A stretch of 64,000 nt of DNA from an uncultured Acidobacteriota bacterium (GCA_902826685.1 CADEFT010000015.1:1-64000); one strand, 5' to 3'; shown: positions 9,040 through 17,404, counted from the first letter of the stretch. The notes: a model not told the origin generated them from the sequence alone. Numbers and translations are program-made.

Positions 9040-9837
9040 CTATTTGCGCGGCGCCGCCGACGGCTCCGAGATCAAGCCGTTCTGATTCAGAATGATTACG
9101 TCCACACGCCGGTTGTGCGCGCGGCCGATTTCGGTCTCATTGGAATCGAGCGGCGCGGTGTCGGCATACCCGGCGATGGCGAACCGGCGATGCGGCAACT
9201 CGAACTCGAACGTCAGAATTTCGAGCATAGCGATGGCGCGGGCGGCGGAAAGCTCCCAATTGGAGCGGAAGCGGGAATTGTGGATCGGGATCGAATCGGT
9301 GTGGCCTTCGAGGCGCACAGGGTTTGGCAACTGCCGGATGGACTCGGCGATCTTGGAGATCGTCTGATAGGCCGGCGCGGCGATCGAGTCGTCGCCGGGT
9401 TGAAAGAACGCCGCCTCGCGCAGGCTCACCACAAGGCCGCGGCCGGTCATCTCGATGGTCACTTTGCCGCTCTCGATGTCTTCCTTCAACTCCTGGCTCA
9501 GAAAGCGCTCCGATGGCAGCAACTCGACGATTTTGGTGGCGCTGGGAGCCGGCTCGTCGGCGCCCTTCTTCGTGCCACCGGGGCCGCGCATCATCGCGTT
9601 GCCTTTGCCTTTGTCATCCGCCGCGCCGCCCAGAATGCCCGCGATGGCGGTGGCCACCTGGTTCTCCTCCAGGGCCCTTTTGACGGATTCCGACACCTGC
9701 TGCGCCTTGCCTTTGTCGGCTTGCGAGCTGGCGAACATCACCACGAAGAAGGCGAACAGCAGGGTGATGAAATCGGCGTAGGATACCAGCCACCGCTCAT
9801 GATTCTCATGCGCGGCATGCTTTTTGCGGCGGGCCAC
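9040..9837 (-). CDS. motB: flagellar motor stator protein MotB
   Basis: MotB anchors the stator to peptidoglycan and forms the proton channel with MotA. The 265-residue protein has a basic N-terminus, one transmembrane helix with the essential proton-binding aspartate (SYADFITLLFAFFVVMFA, near residue 22) and a plug/linker region. A C-terminal OmpA-like peptidoglycan-binding domain includes VRLEGHTDSIPI and ELSAARAIAML. The linker from about residue 65 to 100 is long and Gly/Lys/Ala-rich. It lies three bases after motA in the order flbD-motA-motB. Confidence 0.95.
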   Translation of the reverse strand: MARRKKHAAHENHERWLVSYADFITLLFAFFVVMFASSQADKGKAQQVSESVKRALEENQVATAIAGILGGAADDKGKGNAMMRGPGGTKKGADEPAPSATKIVELLPSERFLSQELKEDIESGKVTIEMTGRGLVVSLREAAFFQPGDDSIAAPAYQTISKIAESIRQLPNPVRLEGHTDSIPIHNSRFRSNWELSAARAIAMLEILTFEFELPHRRFAIAGYADTAPLDSNETEIGRAHNRRVDVIILNQNGLISEPSAAPRK

Positions 9838-9840
9838 CGG

Positions 9841-10623
9841 CTAACTCTTGCCCTTGGCGGCCGGAGCGGGCTCGGCGAAAGCTTCGAGCTTCATTCGCAG
9901 CAGCTTGGGATTCAGCCCTTCGACGATGCCGCAAACGCCTTCGAGCACCATTTCCTGCATATGAGTCTCTTCGGCCGCGCGCGCCTTGATCTTACCCGCC
10001 GCCGGCAGACAGAAGAGGTTCGCCATGCCGACGCCGTAGACCGTGGCCACGAACGACACGGCGATGCCGTGGCCCACTTCGTCGATGTTGGCCAGGTTCT
10101 TCATGACCTGGATCAAGCCCATCACGGCGCCAATGATGCCCACCGTCGGCGCATAGCCGCCCAGTTGCTCAAAGACTTTGGCTTCGGCTTCGGCCCGCGA
10201 CTCGTGGATGTTCATTTCGAGTTCCATCATTTTGCGGAGCTCCTGCAAATCGGTGCCGTCCACGGCCAGGCCCAGCGCCTTGCGCAGAAATGGATCTGGA
10301 ATGCCCGATGCCTCGCGTTCAAGCGAAGCGATGCCGCCTTTGCGCGCCTGCGTGGCATACCCGATTAGCTGCTCGATCACCGGACCCGGCGCATGCGGCG
10401 ATTCGAAGAATACGCTCTGCAATTGGCGGAACGCCGCCAGAAAGACTTTCATCGGCACGTTCAGCATCACCGCCCCCACCGTGCCCGATACGACGATCAG
10501 CGCCGCCGTTGGCTGCACGACGTCGCCGATAGCTCCGCCTTCGAGCAGCAGCCCGCCCAGGATCCCGGCAAACGCCAGCACCAGACCCGCAATCGACGCG
10601 ATGTCCGGTTTTCTGCCCTTCAT
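9841..10623 (-). CDS. motA: flagellar motor stator protein MotA
   Basis: The 260-residue protein has the four transmembrane helices of MotA: two near the N-terminus (IASIAGLVLAFAGILGGLLL and a second with VVSGTVGAVML) and two near residues 145-200 (APTVGIIGAVMGLIQVM and IAVSFVATVYGVGMANLF). A cytoplasmic loop that faces FliG lies between them (GIPDPFLRKALGLAVDG). Its ATG shares one base with the flbD stop (TGATG), so translation is coupled. It forms the stator with the adjacent MotB. Confidence 0.95.
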   Translation of the reverse strand: MKGRKPDIASIAGLVLAFAGILGGLLLEGGAIGDVVQPTAALIVVSGTVGAVMLNVPMKVFLAAFRQLQSVFFESPHAPGPVIEQLIGYATQARKGGIASLEREASGIPDPFLRKALGLAVDGTDLQELRKMMELEMNIHESRAEAEAKVFEQLGGYAPTVGIIGAVMGLIQVMKNLANIDEVGHGIAVSFVATVYGVGMANLFCLPAAGKIKARAAEETHMQEMVLEGVCGIVEGLNPKLLRMKLEAFAEPAPAAKGKS

Positions 10624-10835
10624 CAGAGCGCTTCACCCCCGGTAACGCGATGGGTCACCCGGCGCCGGAAGCCGACAATCAGCTCCACTACCGCTTCGGC
10701 CGGTTCGAGCACGACATACTTCTGGCCTCCGGTCAACGTGATGACGGTATCCGGCGTGCTCTCGATGTGCTCGATGAGGTCGGAATTCAGATAGATCGTT
10801 ACGTGGTTCAGCCGCGTCAGCTTGACCATTGACAC
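10623..10835 (-). CDS. flbD: FlbD family flagellar protein
   Basis: A 70-residue protein matching the small FlbD family found beside motA in many phyla. Diagnostic stretches are MVKLTRLNHVTIYLNSDLIE, a TPDTVITLTGGQKYVV core and a C-terminal VVELIVGFRR. Its exact role is unclear; it is encoded almost always in flagellar operons. The motA start overlaps its stop by one base. Other flagellar structural genes are not in this window. Confidence 0.88.
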   Translation of the reverse strand: MSMVKLTRLNHVTIYLNSDLIEHIESTPDTVITLTGGQKYVVLEPAEAVVELIVGFRRRVTHRVTGGEAL

Positions 10836-10892
10836 TCTCGCACTTACCTCATCGGCAAGAGAGAGCCCGGTGTGACGGCGGAAGCGCGGGCG

Positions 10893-11348
10893 TTAGCGCA
10901 ACAGGGAGAGAATGGACTCGAGTTCTTTACGGATCGTCTGCAGCGTTTCCACCGGCACGCCGCCAAACAGATCCTGCTGGCGGAGTTCCACCGGCGACGC
11001 GCTTACCGGCGCGGCCGCCGGGGCGCCGCGCTGTTTCTTCGCCGCCTTGGCCGGCTTGACGATCGGCGCCACCACGCGGTTCTGCAGGTAATTGCGAGCC
11101 CCTTCGATGGTGAACCGCTCGTCGTAAAGCAAACGCTTGATCTCAAGCACCGCTTCCACGTCTTTGCGTCTATAAAGCCGGTGGCCGGTGCCCGATTTCT
11201 TGGGCGCCAATTGCGGAAACTCCGACTCCCAAAAGCGAAGTACGAACGGCTTCACGCCGGCGAGGCGGCTGACATCCCCGATCCGGAAGTAAAGTCTGTC
11301 CGGTATCTCGGCCGCCGTAGTTTGAGGAACGACTGGTTCGGCACTCAT
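10893..11348 (-). CDS. MerR family transcriptional regulator
   Basis: An N-terminal winged-helix MerR domain (about residues 18-85) contains YFRIGDVSRLAGVKPFVLRFWESEFP and HRLYRRKDVEAVLEIKRLL. An Ala/Pro/Lys-rich linker and a C-terminal helix (LQTIRKELESILSLLR) suited for dimerisation follow. No cysteine or ligand domain of the metal-sensing type is seen. This form, with the stretch KKSGTGHRLYRR, resembles the MerR protein encoded near ihfA or pheT in many bacteria. The frame is open to 11408, but ATG at 11348 gives a usual-length N-terminus. Length is 151 residues. Confidence 0.85.
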   Translation of the reverse strand: MSAEPVVPQTTAAEIPDRLYFRIGDVSRLAGVKPFVLRFWESEFPQLAPKKSGTGHRLYRRKDVEAVLEIKRLLYDERFTIEGARNYLQNRVVAPIVKPAKAAKKQRGAPAAAPVSASPVELRQQDLFGGVPVETLQTIRKELESILSLLR

Positions 11349-11418
11349 GCTTACACCGCGCACGGGGAGGGCACCTCCAATCCTACGGAATGCGGCCCAA
11401 GTTTTCAACCGCCATTCT

Positions 11419-12930
11419 TCACGGATTGCCGCCCGTTATCGGTACCTGTATCACCGTTACCGTCTCTGAATCGAGCGCTTTGCGCAGTTCGCGGGTCAGT
11501 GCCTGGGGCGTCGCCGCACGGCGGCCGCGCGCCCCCAGCGATTCGGCCAACCGGTCGAAGGCCACCGGCCCAAGGACGCTGGCGATGGCCTTCGAATATT
11601 CCTGCTCATGTCCTACGCGGGTGATGCCCCAGGCCTCGTCATCGGCTACAACCGCAACAAAGGGAAGCTTTTGCCGTACGGCGCATTCGATCTCGGCCAC
11701 GGTGAAGGTGAACGCGCCGTCGCCTGAAAGCAGAATCACCGGAGCCTGCGGCCGGGCCAGGCGCGCCGCCATGGCGCCACCCAATCCCCAGCCCACCACG
11801 CCGCTGCGGCCACAGGTCAGCCAATGGCCCGGGTAACGCCCGGTGCACAGCAACTGGTGCGCCCACTGGCCGATGCTGCCGCCATCCACCAGCAGCGAGG
11901 TTTCAGCGGTCAGCACCGGCTCGATGGCGCCAATGACATCGGCGGCGCCGAGCGTCTCTCCCTTCCTGTTCGCCAAAATCCGTTCGCGATGGCTCGATAC
12001 GCGCGAACGAGCCTCCTTGAGCCAATCGCCGAAACCCGGTGTGCGGCATTCACTCAGACCGGCGAAATCGTCCACCGCCACCGCCTTCTGCCGGGGGTGA
12101 TTCAGAAACCGCACCCGATAGTCGTTGGCCGCGCCTGCCAGCAGCAGGACGTCGGCATCGGCCAGCAGAGAGGCTCCTCCGGTGGCGGCGCCGATCACGC
12201 CGCAATAGGCCGGGTGCGGTGAGGAAACGAACCCACGGTCCCAGATGGGAATCACCAGGGGAATCCCGTTGGCGGCGGCGAAATCGAGCATGGCATCGCC
12301 CGCGCCCTGGTAAAACACCTCGCTACCGCAAATCATCAGCGGACGCTTCGCTTTGTGCAGCGCCCGCTCCACGTCCGCCGTCCGCGGTTGGGAAGCTGCC
12401 TTGTGCACGCGCGCCGGGGGAATCGGCTTGCGCACGGGAGTCGTCTGAATGTCCAACGGATAGGTCAGGTGAACCGGAGCGCGCGGGCTCGATTCGGCCT
12501 CCGCCAGCGCCTCTTCGAGAATCTGCACCGTGCGATCGGCCGAGTCCAGCACGCGGCAATACTTGGTCACAGGCCGCGCCATCGACACCTGATCCATGTC
12601 CTGGAAGTGCCCCATGCCTGAGGTGCGCAGCGCGCCCGCCCCGCTTACCAGCAGCATCGGCGAGCGGTCAAACCAGGCGTTGGTCACACCGGTGAGCGCG
12701 TTGGCATGGGCCACGCCGCTTGATACGCAGCAGACGCCGGCGCGGCCGGTGAGCTTGCCCCAGTAGTCGGCGATGTAGGAAGCCGTTTGTTCATTGCGCG
12801 TGTCGATCAGGCGGATACCCGCGCGGCTGGCCTCGTCGAACAGAGGGTTGAGTCCATGGCCGCACAGGGTGGCCATCCATTCCACGCCGCGCTCGCGGAG
12901 GTGTTTGACGAAATGCCCGGCGGAAGTCAT
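11419..12930 (-). CDS. thiamine-pyrophosphate-dependent enzyme, acetolactate synthase-like
   Basis: A protein of about 503 residues with the three-domain POX/ALS architecture. The N-terminal Pyr domain carries the catalytic glutamate (DTRNEQTAS), the middle domain follows, and the C-terminal PP domain carries GDGAFTFTVAEIE. The usual Asn of the GDG-x(25)-N(N) Mg/TPP motif is replaced in VVADDEAWG, so Asp may be the ligand. The substrate is unclear; candidates are oxalyl-CoA/benzoylformate-type decarboxylases or sugar-acid lyases. The start at 12930 (MTSAGHF) is chosen over the open frame to 12984, because the longer form would overlap the divergent isomerase gene. The starts of the two divergent genes are only 25 bases apart. 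Confidence 0.85.
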   Translation of the reverse strand: MTSAGHFVKHLRERGVEWMATLCGHGLNPLFDEASRAGIRLIDTRNEQTASYIADYWGKLTGRAGVCCVSSGVAHANALTGVTNAWFDRSPMLLVSGAGALRTSGMGHFQDMDQVSMARPVTKYCRVLDSADRTVQILEEALAEAESSPRAPVHLTYPLDIQTTPVRKPIPPARVHKAASQPRTADVERALHKAKRPLMICGSEVFYQGAGDAMLDFAAANGIPLVIPIWDRGFVSSPHPAYCGVIGAATGGASLLADADVLLLAGAANDYRVRFLNHPRQKAVAVDDFAGLSECRTPGFGDWLKEARSRVSSHRERILANRKGETLGAADVIGAIEPVLTAETSLLVDGGSIGQWAHQLLCTGRYPGHWLTCGRSGVVGWGLGGAMAARLARPQAPVILLSGDGAFTFTVAEIECAVRQKLPFVAVVADDEAWGITRVGHEQEYSKAIASVLGPVAFDRLAESLGARGRRAATPQALTRELRKALDSETVTVIQVPITGGNP

Positions 12931-12955
12931 TCCCGCGATCTTACACTGAAAGCGA

Positions 12956-13858
12956 ATGCCAGTAAAAATTTCCGCGTTTCCCAAGTGCTATCTGGAAGCC
13001 ATCGCCACGCGCCAGATGAGCCTGTTCGCCTGGATCGGGATGGCGCGATCGCTGGACGCCGACGGTCTCGAGATGTACGAAGGATTTTTCGAAAGCCTGG
13101 AGCCCGCCTACCTCGATACGGTGGGCGAAGCGATCCACTCGGCCGGATTTGCGATGCCGATGCTGTGCTGTTCGCCCGATTTCACCAATCCCGATGGCGA
13201 TGCGCGCAAACGCGCCGTCGAGCATGAAATAAAGATGGTGGCCGTAACGCGCCGGCTGGGCGGAGCGGGGGCGGTGTGCCGTGTGCTGAGCGGCCAGCGC
13301 TATCCGGAAGTGGCGCGGCAACAGGGTCTCGAGTGGTGCGCCGAATGCATTCACGCCGTGCTGCCGGCGGCGCGCGAACACGGCATCGTGCTGGGCCTCG
13401 AGAACCACTACAAGGACGGATTCTGGAAATATCCCGAATTTGCCCAGAAAAAAGACGTTTTCCTCGACCTGCTCGAAATGGTACCGGAACGGAAATACTT
13501 TGGGGTCCAGTACGATCCTTCGAACGCGATCGTGGCCGGCGACGATCCCGTGGATCTGCTGCGCCAGGTGGCCGATCGGGTGGTGAGCATGCACGCCTCG
13601 GACCGCTATTTGGCCGAAGGCGCTTCGCTTGAGGAGCTGCGGCAATCCGACGGCACGCTTGGCTACTCGCCGAACCTGCGCCACGGTGTCACCGGCAAGG
13701 GGCTGAACGACTACGACGCGATTTTCGGCATCCTCGCCGCGCATGGTTACAAAGGCTGGATCAGTATTGAAGACGGGATGAACGGAATGGAAGAGATGGC
13801 GGAATCGCTGGCCTTTCTGCGGCGGAAGTCGGCTCAATATTTTCAGGAGGCGGAATGA
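12956..13858 (+). CDS. sugar phosphate isomerase/epimerase-like TIM barrel protein
   Basis: A 300-residue AP endonuclease family 2 / xylose-isomerase-like TIM barrel. The four usual metal ligands are visible: E in LGLENHYKD, D in VQYDPSNA, H in VSMHASDR and E in ISIEDGMNG. Such proteins isomerise or epimerise sugars, keto-inositols or sugar acids, and are often paired with Gfo/Idh/MocA oxidoreductases as here. The last four bases overlap the start of the oxidoreductase gene. The exact substrate cannot be read. Confidence 0.88.
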   Translation: MPVKISAFPKCYLEAIATRQMSLFAWIGMARSLDADGLEMYEGFFESLEPAYLDTVGEAIHSAGFAMPMLCCSPDFTNPDGDARKRAVEHEIKMVAVTRRLGGAGAVCRVLSGQRYPEVARQQGLEWCAECIHAVLPAAREHGIVLGLENHYKDGFWKYPEFAQKKDVFLDLLEMVPERKYFGVQYDPSNAIVAGDDPVDLLRQVADRVVSMHASDRYLAEGASLEELRQSDGTLGYSPNLRHGVTGKGLNDYDAIFGILAAHGYKGWISIEDGMNGMEEMAESLAFLRRKSAQYFQEAE

Positions 13859-14928
13859 AGAACGTGCGGGCGGGCATTATTGGCTGCGGCAAGGTGGGCC
13901 ACATCCACGCGCAAGCGCTGGCGACTGCGCCGGGTACGACGTTTGCCGCGGTGTGCGATGCGAGCGCCGAACGCGCGCAAACCTTCGCCGCGCAGTACGG
14001 CGCGCGGGCGTTCACCGGCCCGGCCTCGATGCTGAAGGAAGTGGATGCCGTGCTGCTGTGCACGCCCCATCCCATGCACGCCGCGCACGCGGTGCTGGCG
14101 GCCGAAGCGGGCGTCCATGTGCTGATCGAAAAGCCGATGGCCGCCAGTCTCGCCGATTGCGATCTGATGCTGAACGCGGCGCGCCGGGCAGGCACCAGGG
14201 TCAGCGTCATCAGCCAACGGCGATGGCTCGAACCGGTGCAGCGCATGAAGGCCGCCATCGATGCGGGCAAGATCGGCAAACCCATTCTCGGCGCGTTCGT
14301 GATGTTGAGCTGGCGCGATGAGGCTTATTACCAGTCCGATCCCTGGCGCGGGAAATGGGATACCGAAGGCGGCGGGGTGCTGGTGAACCAATCCCCGCAT
14401 CAACTGGACCTGTTGCATTGGCTGATGGGACCCATTGAAGAGATCAGCGGTTATTGGGCGAATCTGAATCATCCTTTCGTGGAAGTGGACGACACGGCGG
14501 TGGCGAACATCCGGTTCCGCAATGGCGGGCTTGGGTCCATCGTGACCAGCCTCTCGCAGAAGCCGGGCATCTATACGAAGTTGCACATCCACGGATCGAA
14601 CGGAGCTTCGGTGGGCGTGCAGACCGATACCGGCGCCACTTTCGTCGCCGGTATGACCGAGGTGGCCGATCCGCCCTTCAACGATATCTGGACGATTCCC
14701 GGCGAACAAGACCGGCGCGCCGAATGGCAGGCCGCCGACCGGATTCACTTTGCCGGCATCGACGCGACACGGCACTATCACGCCTTGCAGATCCGAGATT
14801 TTCTCGACGCCGTGCGCGAGGATCGCGCGCCCGCGGTCACCGGGGAGGACGGCCGGGCGGTTGTCGAAATGTTCACCGCCATTTACCGTTCGAGCAAAGA
14901 GCGGCGTCCGTTGACGCTGCCGCTATGA
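13855..14928 (+). CDS. Gfo/Idh/MocA family NAD(P)-dependent oxidoreductase
   Basis: A 357-residue oxidoreductase with an N-terminal Rossmann fold (AGIIGCGKVGHIHAQAL), the hallmark EKP motif (VLIEKPMAAS, near residue 97) and a C-terminal alpha/beta dimerisation domain with NQSPHQLDLLHWLMG, where the His is catalytic. These enzymes oxidise or reduce sugars, sugar acids or inositols. It is translationally coupled to the isomerase by ATGA, so they probably act in one catabolic route, perhaps with the divergent TPP enzyme. Its last codons (RRPLTLPL, stop) form the first unit of the repeat block downstream. Confidence 0.93.
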   Translation: MKNVRAGIIGCGKVGHIHAQALATAPGTTFAAVCDASAERAQTFAAQYGARAFTGPASMLKEVDAVLLCTPHPMHAAHAVLAAEAGVHVLIEKPMAASLADCDLMLNAARRAGTRVSVISQRRWLEPVQRMKAAIDAGKIGKPILGAFVMLSWRDEAYYQSDPWRGKWDTEGGGVLVNQSPHQLDLLHWLMGPIEEISGYWANLNHPFVEVDDTAVANIRFRNGGLGSIVTSLSQKPGIYTKLHIHGSNGASVGVQTDTGATFVAGMTEVADPPFNDIWTIPGEQDRRAEWQAADRIHFAGIDATRHYHALQIRDFLDAVREDRAPAVTGEDGRAVVEMFTAIYRSSKERRPLTLPL

Positions 14929-15330
14929 CGGGTGGTTGCTTCATGCCGGGTGTGCACATCCGTTCGGATACAGGCAGCCCTTGATCGTACGGTGCCGGTT
15001 GACGCTGCCCCTATGACCGCCGGTTTGCTTCTTTCTATCGAAGGTCCGCATCGGCCGGGATGCGCGCTCGATCCAGCCCTTGATCATGTGGCGCCGGTTA
15101 TCCGCATCAGCCGGGATGTGCGCTCGATCCAGCCAGACGATCGTGCGGCGTCGGTTGAGGCTTCCCCTATTGCCGGCGGGGTTTGCGTCGTCCTGTCGAG
15201 TCTCCGAATCGGTCCGGGATGGGCGCTCGATCCATACCGCGATCGTGCGGCGTCGGGTGACACTCCCACTATGACCGGCGGGTCTGCTTCTTCATCTCAA
15301 GCGTCCGCATCAGCCGCGACAGATGATTGG
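14901..15330. repeat. degenerate ~100-bp tandem repeat between convergent genes
   Basis: About five diverged units begin near 14901, 14991, 15091, 15145 and 15247. Each opens with GCGGCGTCGGTTGACGCT-like sequence, then CCCCTATGACCGGCGGGTT, then CATCAGCCGGGATG and GCGCTCGATCC. The third unit is short and lacks the middle. The first unit contains the last codons and stop of the oxidoreductase gene; the last runs into the 3' end of the sigma54 activator gene on the other strand. No protein-coding pattern is conserved between units, so the open frame that crosses it is an artefact. Confidence 0.75.
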
Positions 15331-17152
15331 GATGCACACCCAACAGCGCCGCGGCCTGCGCCTGGCTGCCGCCCGCTTCGGCCAGCGCCTTCTCGATGAT
15401 CTGGCGTTTGGCCTCGCGCAGGGATTCATAGAGACGGCCGCCTTCCTCTTCCTGCGCCGCCGCCGGCTGTTCGAGCAGTGTTTCGGGCAGATCTTCCGGC
15501 AGAATCTGATCGCTTGATCCCATGACCACGGCGCGCTCGATGGCGTTTTCGAGTTCGCGCACGTTGCCCGGCCATTCATAGCGCACCAGCGCCGATAGAG
15601 CCGCTCGCGAGAGGCCGCGAATCCGCCGCTTGACGGTGCCCGCGAACCGGTCGGCGAAGTAGGCCGCCAGCAGCGGGATATCTTCGCGGCGGTCGCGCAG
15701 GGCCGGAACGCGCACCGCCACGACGTTGAGGCGGTAATACAGGTCGGCGCGGAACCGGTTGGCTTTCGATTCTTCGCGCAAATCGCGGTTGGTGGCGGCG
15801 ATCAGGCGAATATCGAGCTTGATGGGTTTGGTGCCGCCCACCCGCTCCATCTCGCGCTCCTGCAATACGCGCAGCAGCTTGCCTTGCAGCAGCGGCGCCA
15901 TCTCGCCGATCTCATCGAGGAACACGGTCCCTCCGGCCGCGACTTCGAGCTTGCCCTTCTTCTGCGCCACCGCGCCGGTGAAGGCGCCGCGCTCATGGCC
16001 GAACAACTCGCTTTCGAGCAGGTTTTCCGGAATCGCCGCGCAGTTGATGGCGATGAACGGCATGGCGCTGCGATCGGAATTGCGGTGGACGGCGCGCGCC
16101 ACCAGTTCCTTGCCCGTGCCGCTTTCGCCGGTGATGAGCACCGTCGCATCGGTGCGCGCGGCCCGGCCCACCGCCTCGACCACCTGCTTCATCGCCGCGC
16201 TCTGTCCGATCATGTCGTGATTGACTTGAATCTCTTCGAGCAGCCGTTGATTCTCTTCGGCCAGCGAATCGATGCGATTGGCGTTGTCGAGCGCCAGCGC
16301 CGCGATGCCGGCCACCGCCGTCACCAGTTCGAGCACCTTCTCATCGAAGGCGCCGGGCTTCGGCGATTCCAGATAGAGCACGCCCAGCAGGCGCTGAAAG
16401 GCTTCCATCGGCGCCGCCGCCACGGCCCGCACCTGCCGAGCGATCAGACTTTCGGCGGCCTCAAACTCCTCGGCGATGTCGTTGGTCAGTATCGCCACGC
16501 GGTGCTCGGTGACGTAGCCGATCACGGTACGGCTGAGCCTCTCCGGTGCGAGAAAGCCGGCGTCCCGGTCGAGCATGATGGTGTCTTCGGGAGTTTCGCC
16601 CAGCAGAATGGCCGCGCGGCAGGCGCCGGAGGCTTCGAGAATCGACTTCAGGATCTGCCGGTGAAGCCCGGCGGCGGTCCGCTCGGATTGAATGGCGCGG
16701 CTGATGCGCAGAATGGCGTTGAGGTCGCGCACCGTACGTGGATCGGCCGGAAGCGCCACTTCGCTCAAATACCGCGCTTCGCCTGAGCGCAAAATGACGC
16801 TCGACTTGCCGAGGCCAGCCGTGGCGTCCAGGGCCGTTTGTGTCAGGCCCGACGGCGCCGGACGGAAGCGAAGCTTGGTCTTCCCGACTTGAATCTCGTC
16901 TCCATTGGCCAGTATCGATTCGGTGACGCGTTTCCCGTTGAGCAGCGTGGCGTTGCGGCTTCCGAGATCGGCCAGCGTGTAGACGGCGTCATTCCGCCGG
17001 ATCACGCAATGTCTGCGCGAGACGCCGCTATCGAGAAGCACCAGGTGGTTGCCGGGCTCACGGCCGATGGAGGTTTCCGCCTCCGACAGGGTCAGGGAGG
17101 TGCCCTCATCGGGCCCTTCCAGGACTTCCAGTATCGCCGGAGCGGGATTCAT
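15269..17152 (-). CDS. FHA-GAF sigma54-dependent transcriptional activator
   Basis: A 627-residue enhancer-binding protein. Residues 1-95 are an FHA phosphothreonine-binding domain (SIGREPGNHLVLLDSGVSRRHC, LADLGSRNATLLNGKRV). About 130-300 is a GAF-type sensor. About 315-550 is the AAA+ domain with Walker A GESGTGKELVAR, the sigma54-contacting GAFTGA loop (near 390), Walker B FLDEIGEM and the arginine-finger region DLYYRLNVV. The C-terminus is a Fis-type helix-turn-helix (GGSQAQAAALLGVHPNHLSRLM). The FHA domain suggests control by Ser/Thr kinases. Divergent to it lie a sigma54-type promoter and a dyad feeding three tiny peptide genes, its most obvious target. Its 3' end lies inside the degenerate repeat block. 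Confidence 0.95.
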   Translation of the reverse strand: MNPAPAILEVLEGPDEGTSLTLSEAETSIGREPGNHLVLLDSGVSRRHCVIRRNDAVYTLADLGSRNATLLNGKRVTESILANGDEIQVGKTKLRFRPAPSGLTQTALDATAGLGKSSVILRSGEARYLSEVALPADPRTVRDLNAILRISRAIQSERTAAGLHRQILKSILEASGACRAAILLGETPEDTIMLDRDAGFLAPERLSRTVIGYVTEHRVAILTNDIAEEFEAAESLIARQVRAVAAAPMEAFQRLLGVLYLESPKPGAFDEKVLELVTAVAGIAALALDNANRIDSLAEENQRLLEEIQVNHDMIGQSAAMKQVVEAVGRAARTDATVLITGESGTGKELVARAVHRNSDRSAMPFIAINCAAIPENLLESELFGHERGAFTGAVAQKKGKLEVAAGGTVFLDEIGEMAPLLQGKLLRVLQEREMERVGGTKPIKLDIRLIAATNRDLREESKANRFRADLYYRLNVVAVRVPALRDRREDIPLLAAYFADRFAGTVKRRIRGLSRAALSALVRYEWPGNVRELENAIERAVVMGSSDQILPEDLPETLLEQPAAAQEEEGGRLYESLREAKRQIIEKALAEAGGSQAQAAALLGVHPNHLSRLMRTLEMKKQTRRS

Positions 17153-17188
17153 GACAGCCGACTCTAGGGTATCATTCCGGGCGGCCTA

Positions 17189-17222
17189 CCAAATCGGTTA
17201 ACTACCTTAACCCGATTGTTGG
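17189..17222. promoter_or_regulatory. candidate activator-binding dyad upstream of the peptide genes
   Basis: An imperfect inverted repeat: CCAAATCGGTTAA, five bases, then TTAACCCGATTGTTGG. Its centre is about 108 bp upstream of the start predicted for the sigma54-type promoter, the usual distance for an enhancer site of a Fis-type activator. The neighbouring activator gene is the natural candidate to bind it, possibly also controlling itself, since its ATG is only 37 bp away. Function is inference. Confidence 0.5.
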
Positions 17223-17287
17223 GGAAACACCCTAGTCCAGCGGGCCCAGGAAGGTCTTCTTGCCTTGTTTACAATGACTTGCAAGTT

Positions 17288-17302
17288 TGGTCTCCCGCTT
17301 GC
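17288..17302 (+). promoter_or_regulatory. candidate sigma54 (-24/-12) promoter
   Basis: TGG-N8-TTGC (TGGTCTCCCGCTTGC) matches the consensus TGGCACG-N4-TTGC at the invariant positions and has the exact GG-N10-GC spacing. Start of transcription would be near 17314, directly at the foot of a perfect hairpin. No comparable -35/-10 pair at normal spacing was found here. A sigma54 activator gene lies divergently beside it, which raises the likelihood. Confidence 0.55.
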
Positions 17303-17314
17303 CCTTATAGAGTA

Positions 17315-17338
17315 TGCCGGGCGATCAAAAGCCCGGCA
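17315..17338 (+). promoter_or_regulatory. 5' leader hairpin before the first tiny peptide gene
   Basis: A perfect 8-bp stem, TGCCGGGC / GCCCGGCA, with loop GATCAAAA. It lies directly after the predicted transcription start and 5 bases before the GGGAG ribosome-binding site. No T-run follows, so it is not a terminator; it may stabilise the mRNA or affect translation. Confidence 0.55.
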
Positions 17339-17353
17339 GAAACGGGAGAAACG

Positions 17354-17404
17354 ATGAAAATCAAAAGCAAGGTCAAGGCTGGCGGCGCCGTTTGGGGCAC
17401 CTAG
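17354..17404 (+). CDS. tiny peptide 1 (16 aa, KxKxKxKAG family)
   Basis: The product is MKIKSKVKAGGAVWGT. Lys at positions 2, 4, 6 and 8 alternates with small or hydrophobic residues, followed by AG and a GAVWGT tail. GGGAG (17344-17348) lies 5 bases upstream of the ATG. Compared with copies 2 and 3 the amino-acid changes are conservative (V to I, T to S, A to V, S to G), and two further Ala/Gly-region codons differ silently. That points to a translated, selected product. There is no hydrophobic signal peptide. I read the Lys-rich part as a possible recognition or leader segment and the tail as a possible core, as in ribosomally made modified peptides. Neither is proven. Confidence 0.6.
   Translation: MKIKSKVKAGGAVWGT

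Noticed and set aside
15120..15330. Repeats as a CRISPR array
   Set aside because: Units are about 100 bp, diverged and lack constant short repeats with unique spacers; no cas gene is near.
14932..15399. Open frame of 155 codons across the repeat block
   Set aside because: It is made of the degenerate repeat units, has no Shine-Dalgarno and no shared protein pattern between units; it also enters the antisense of the sigma54 activator.
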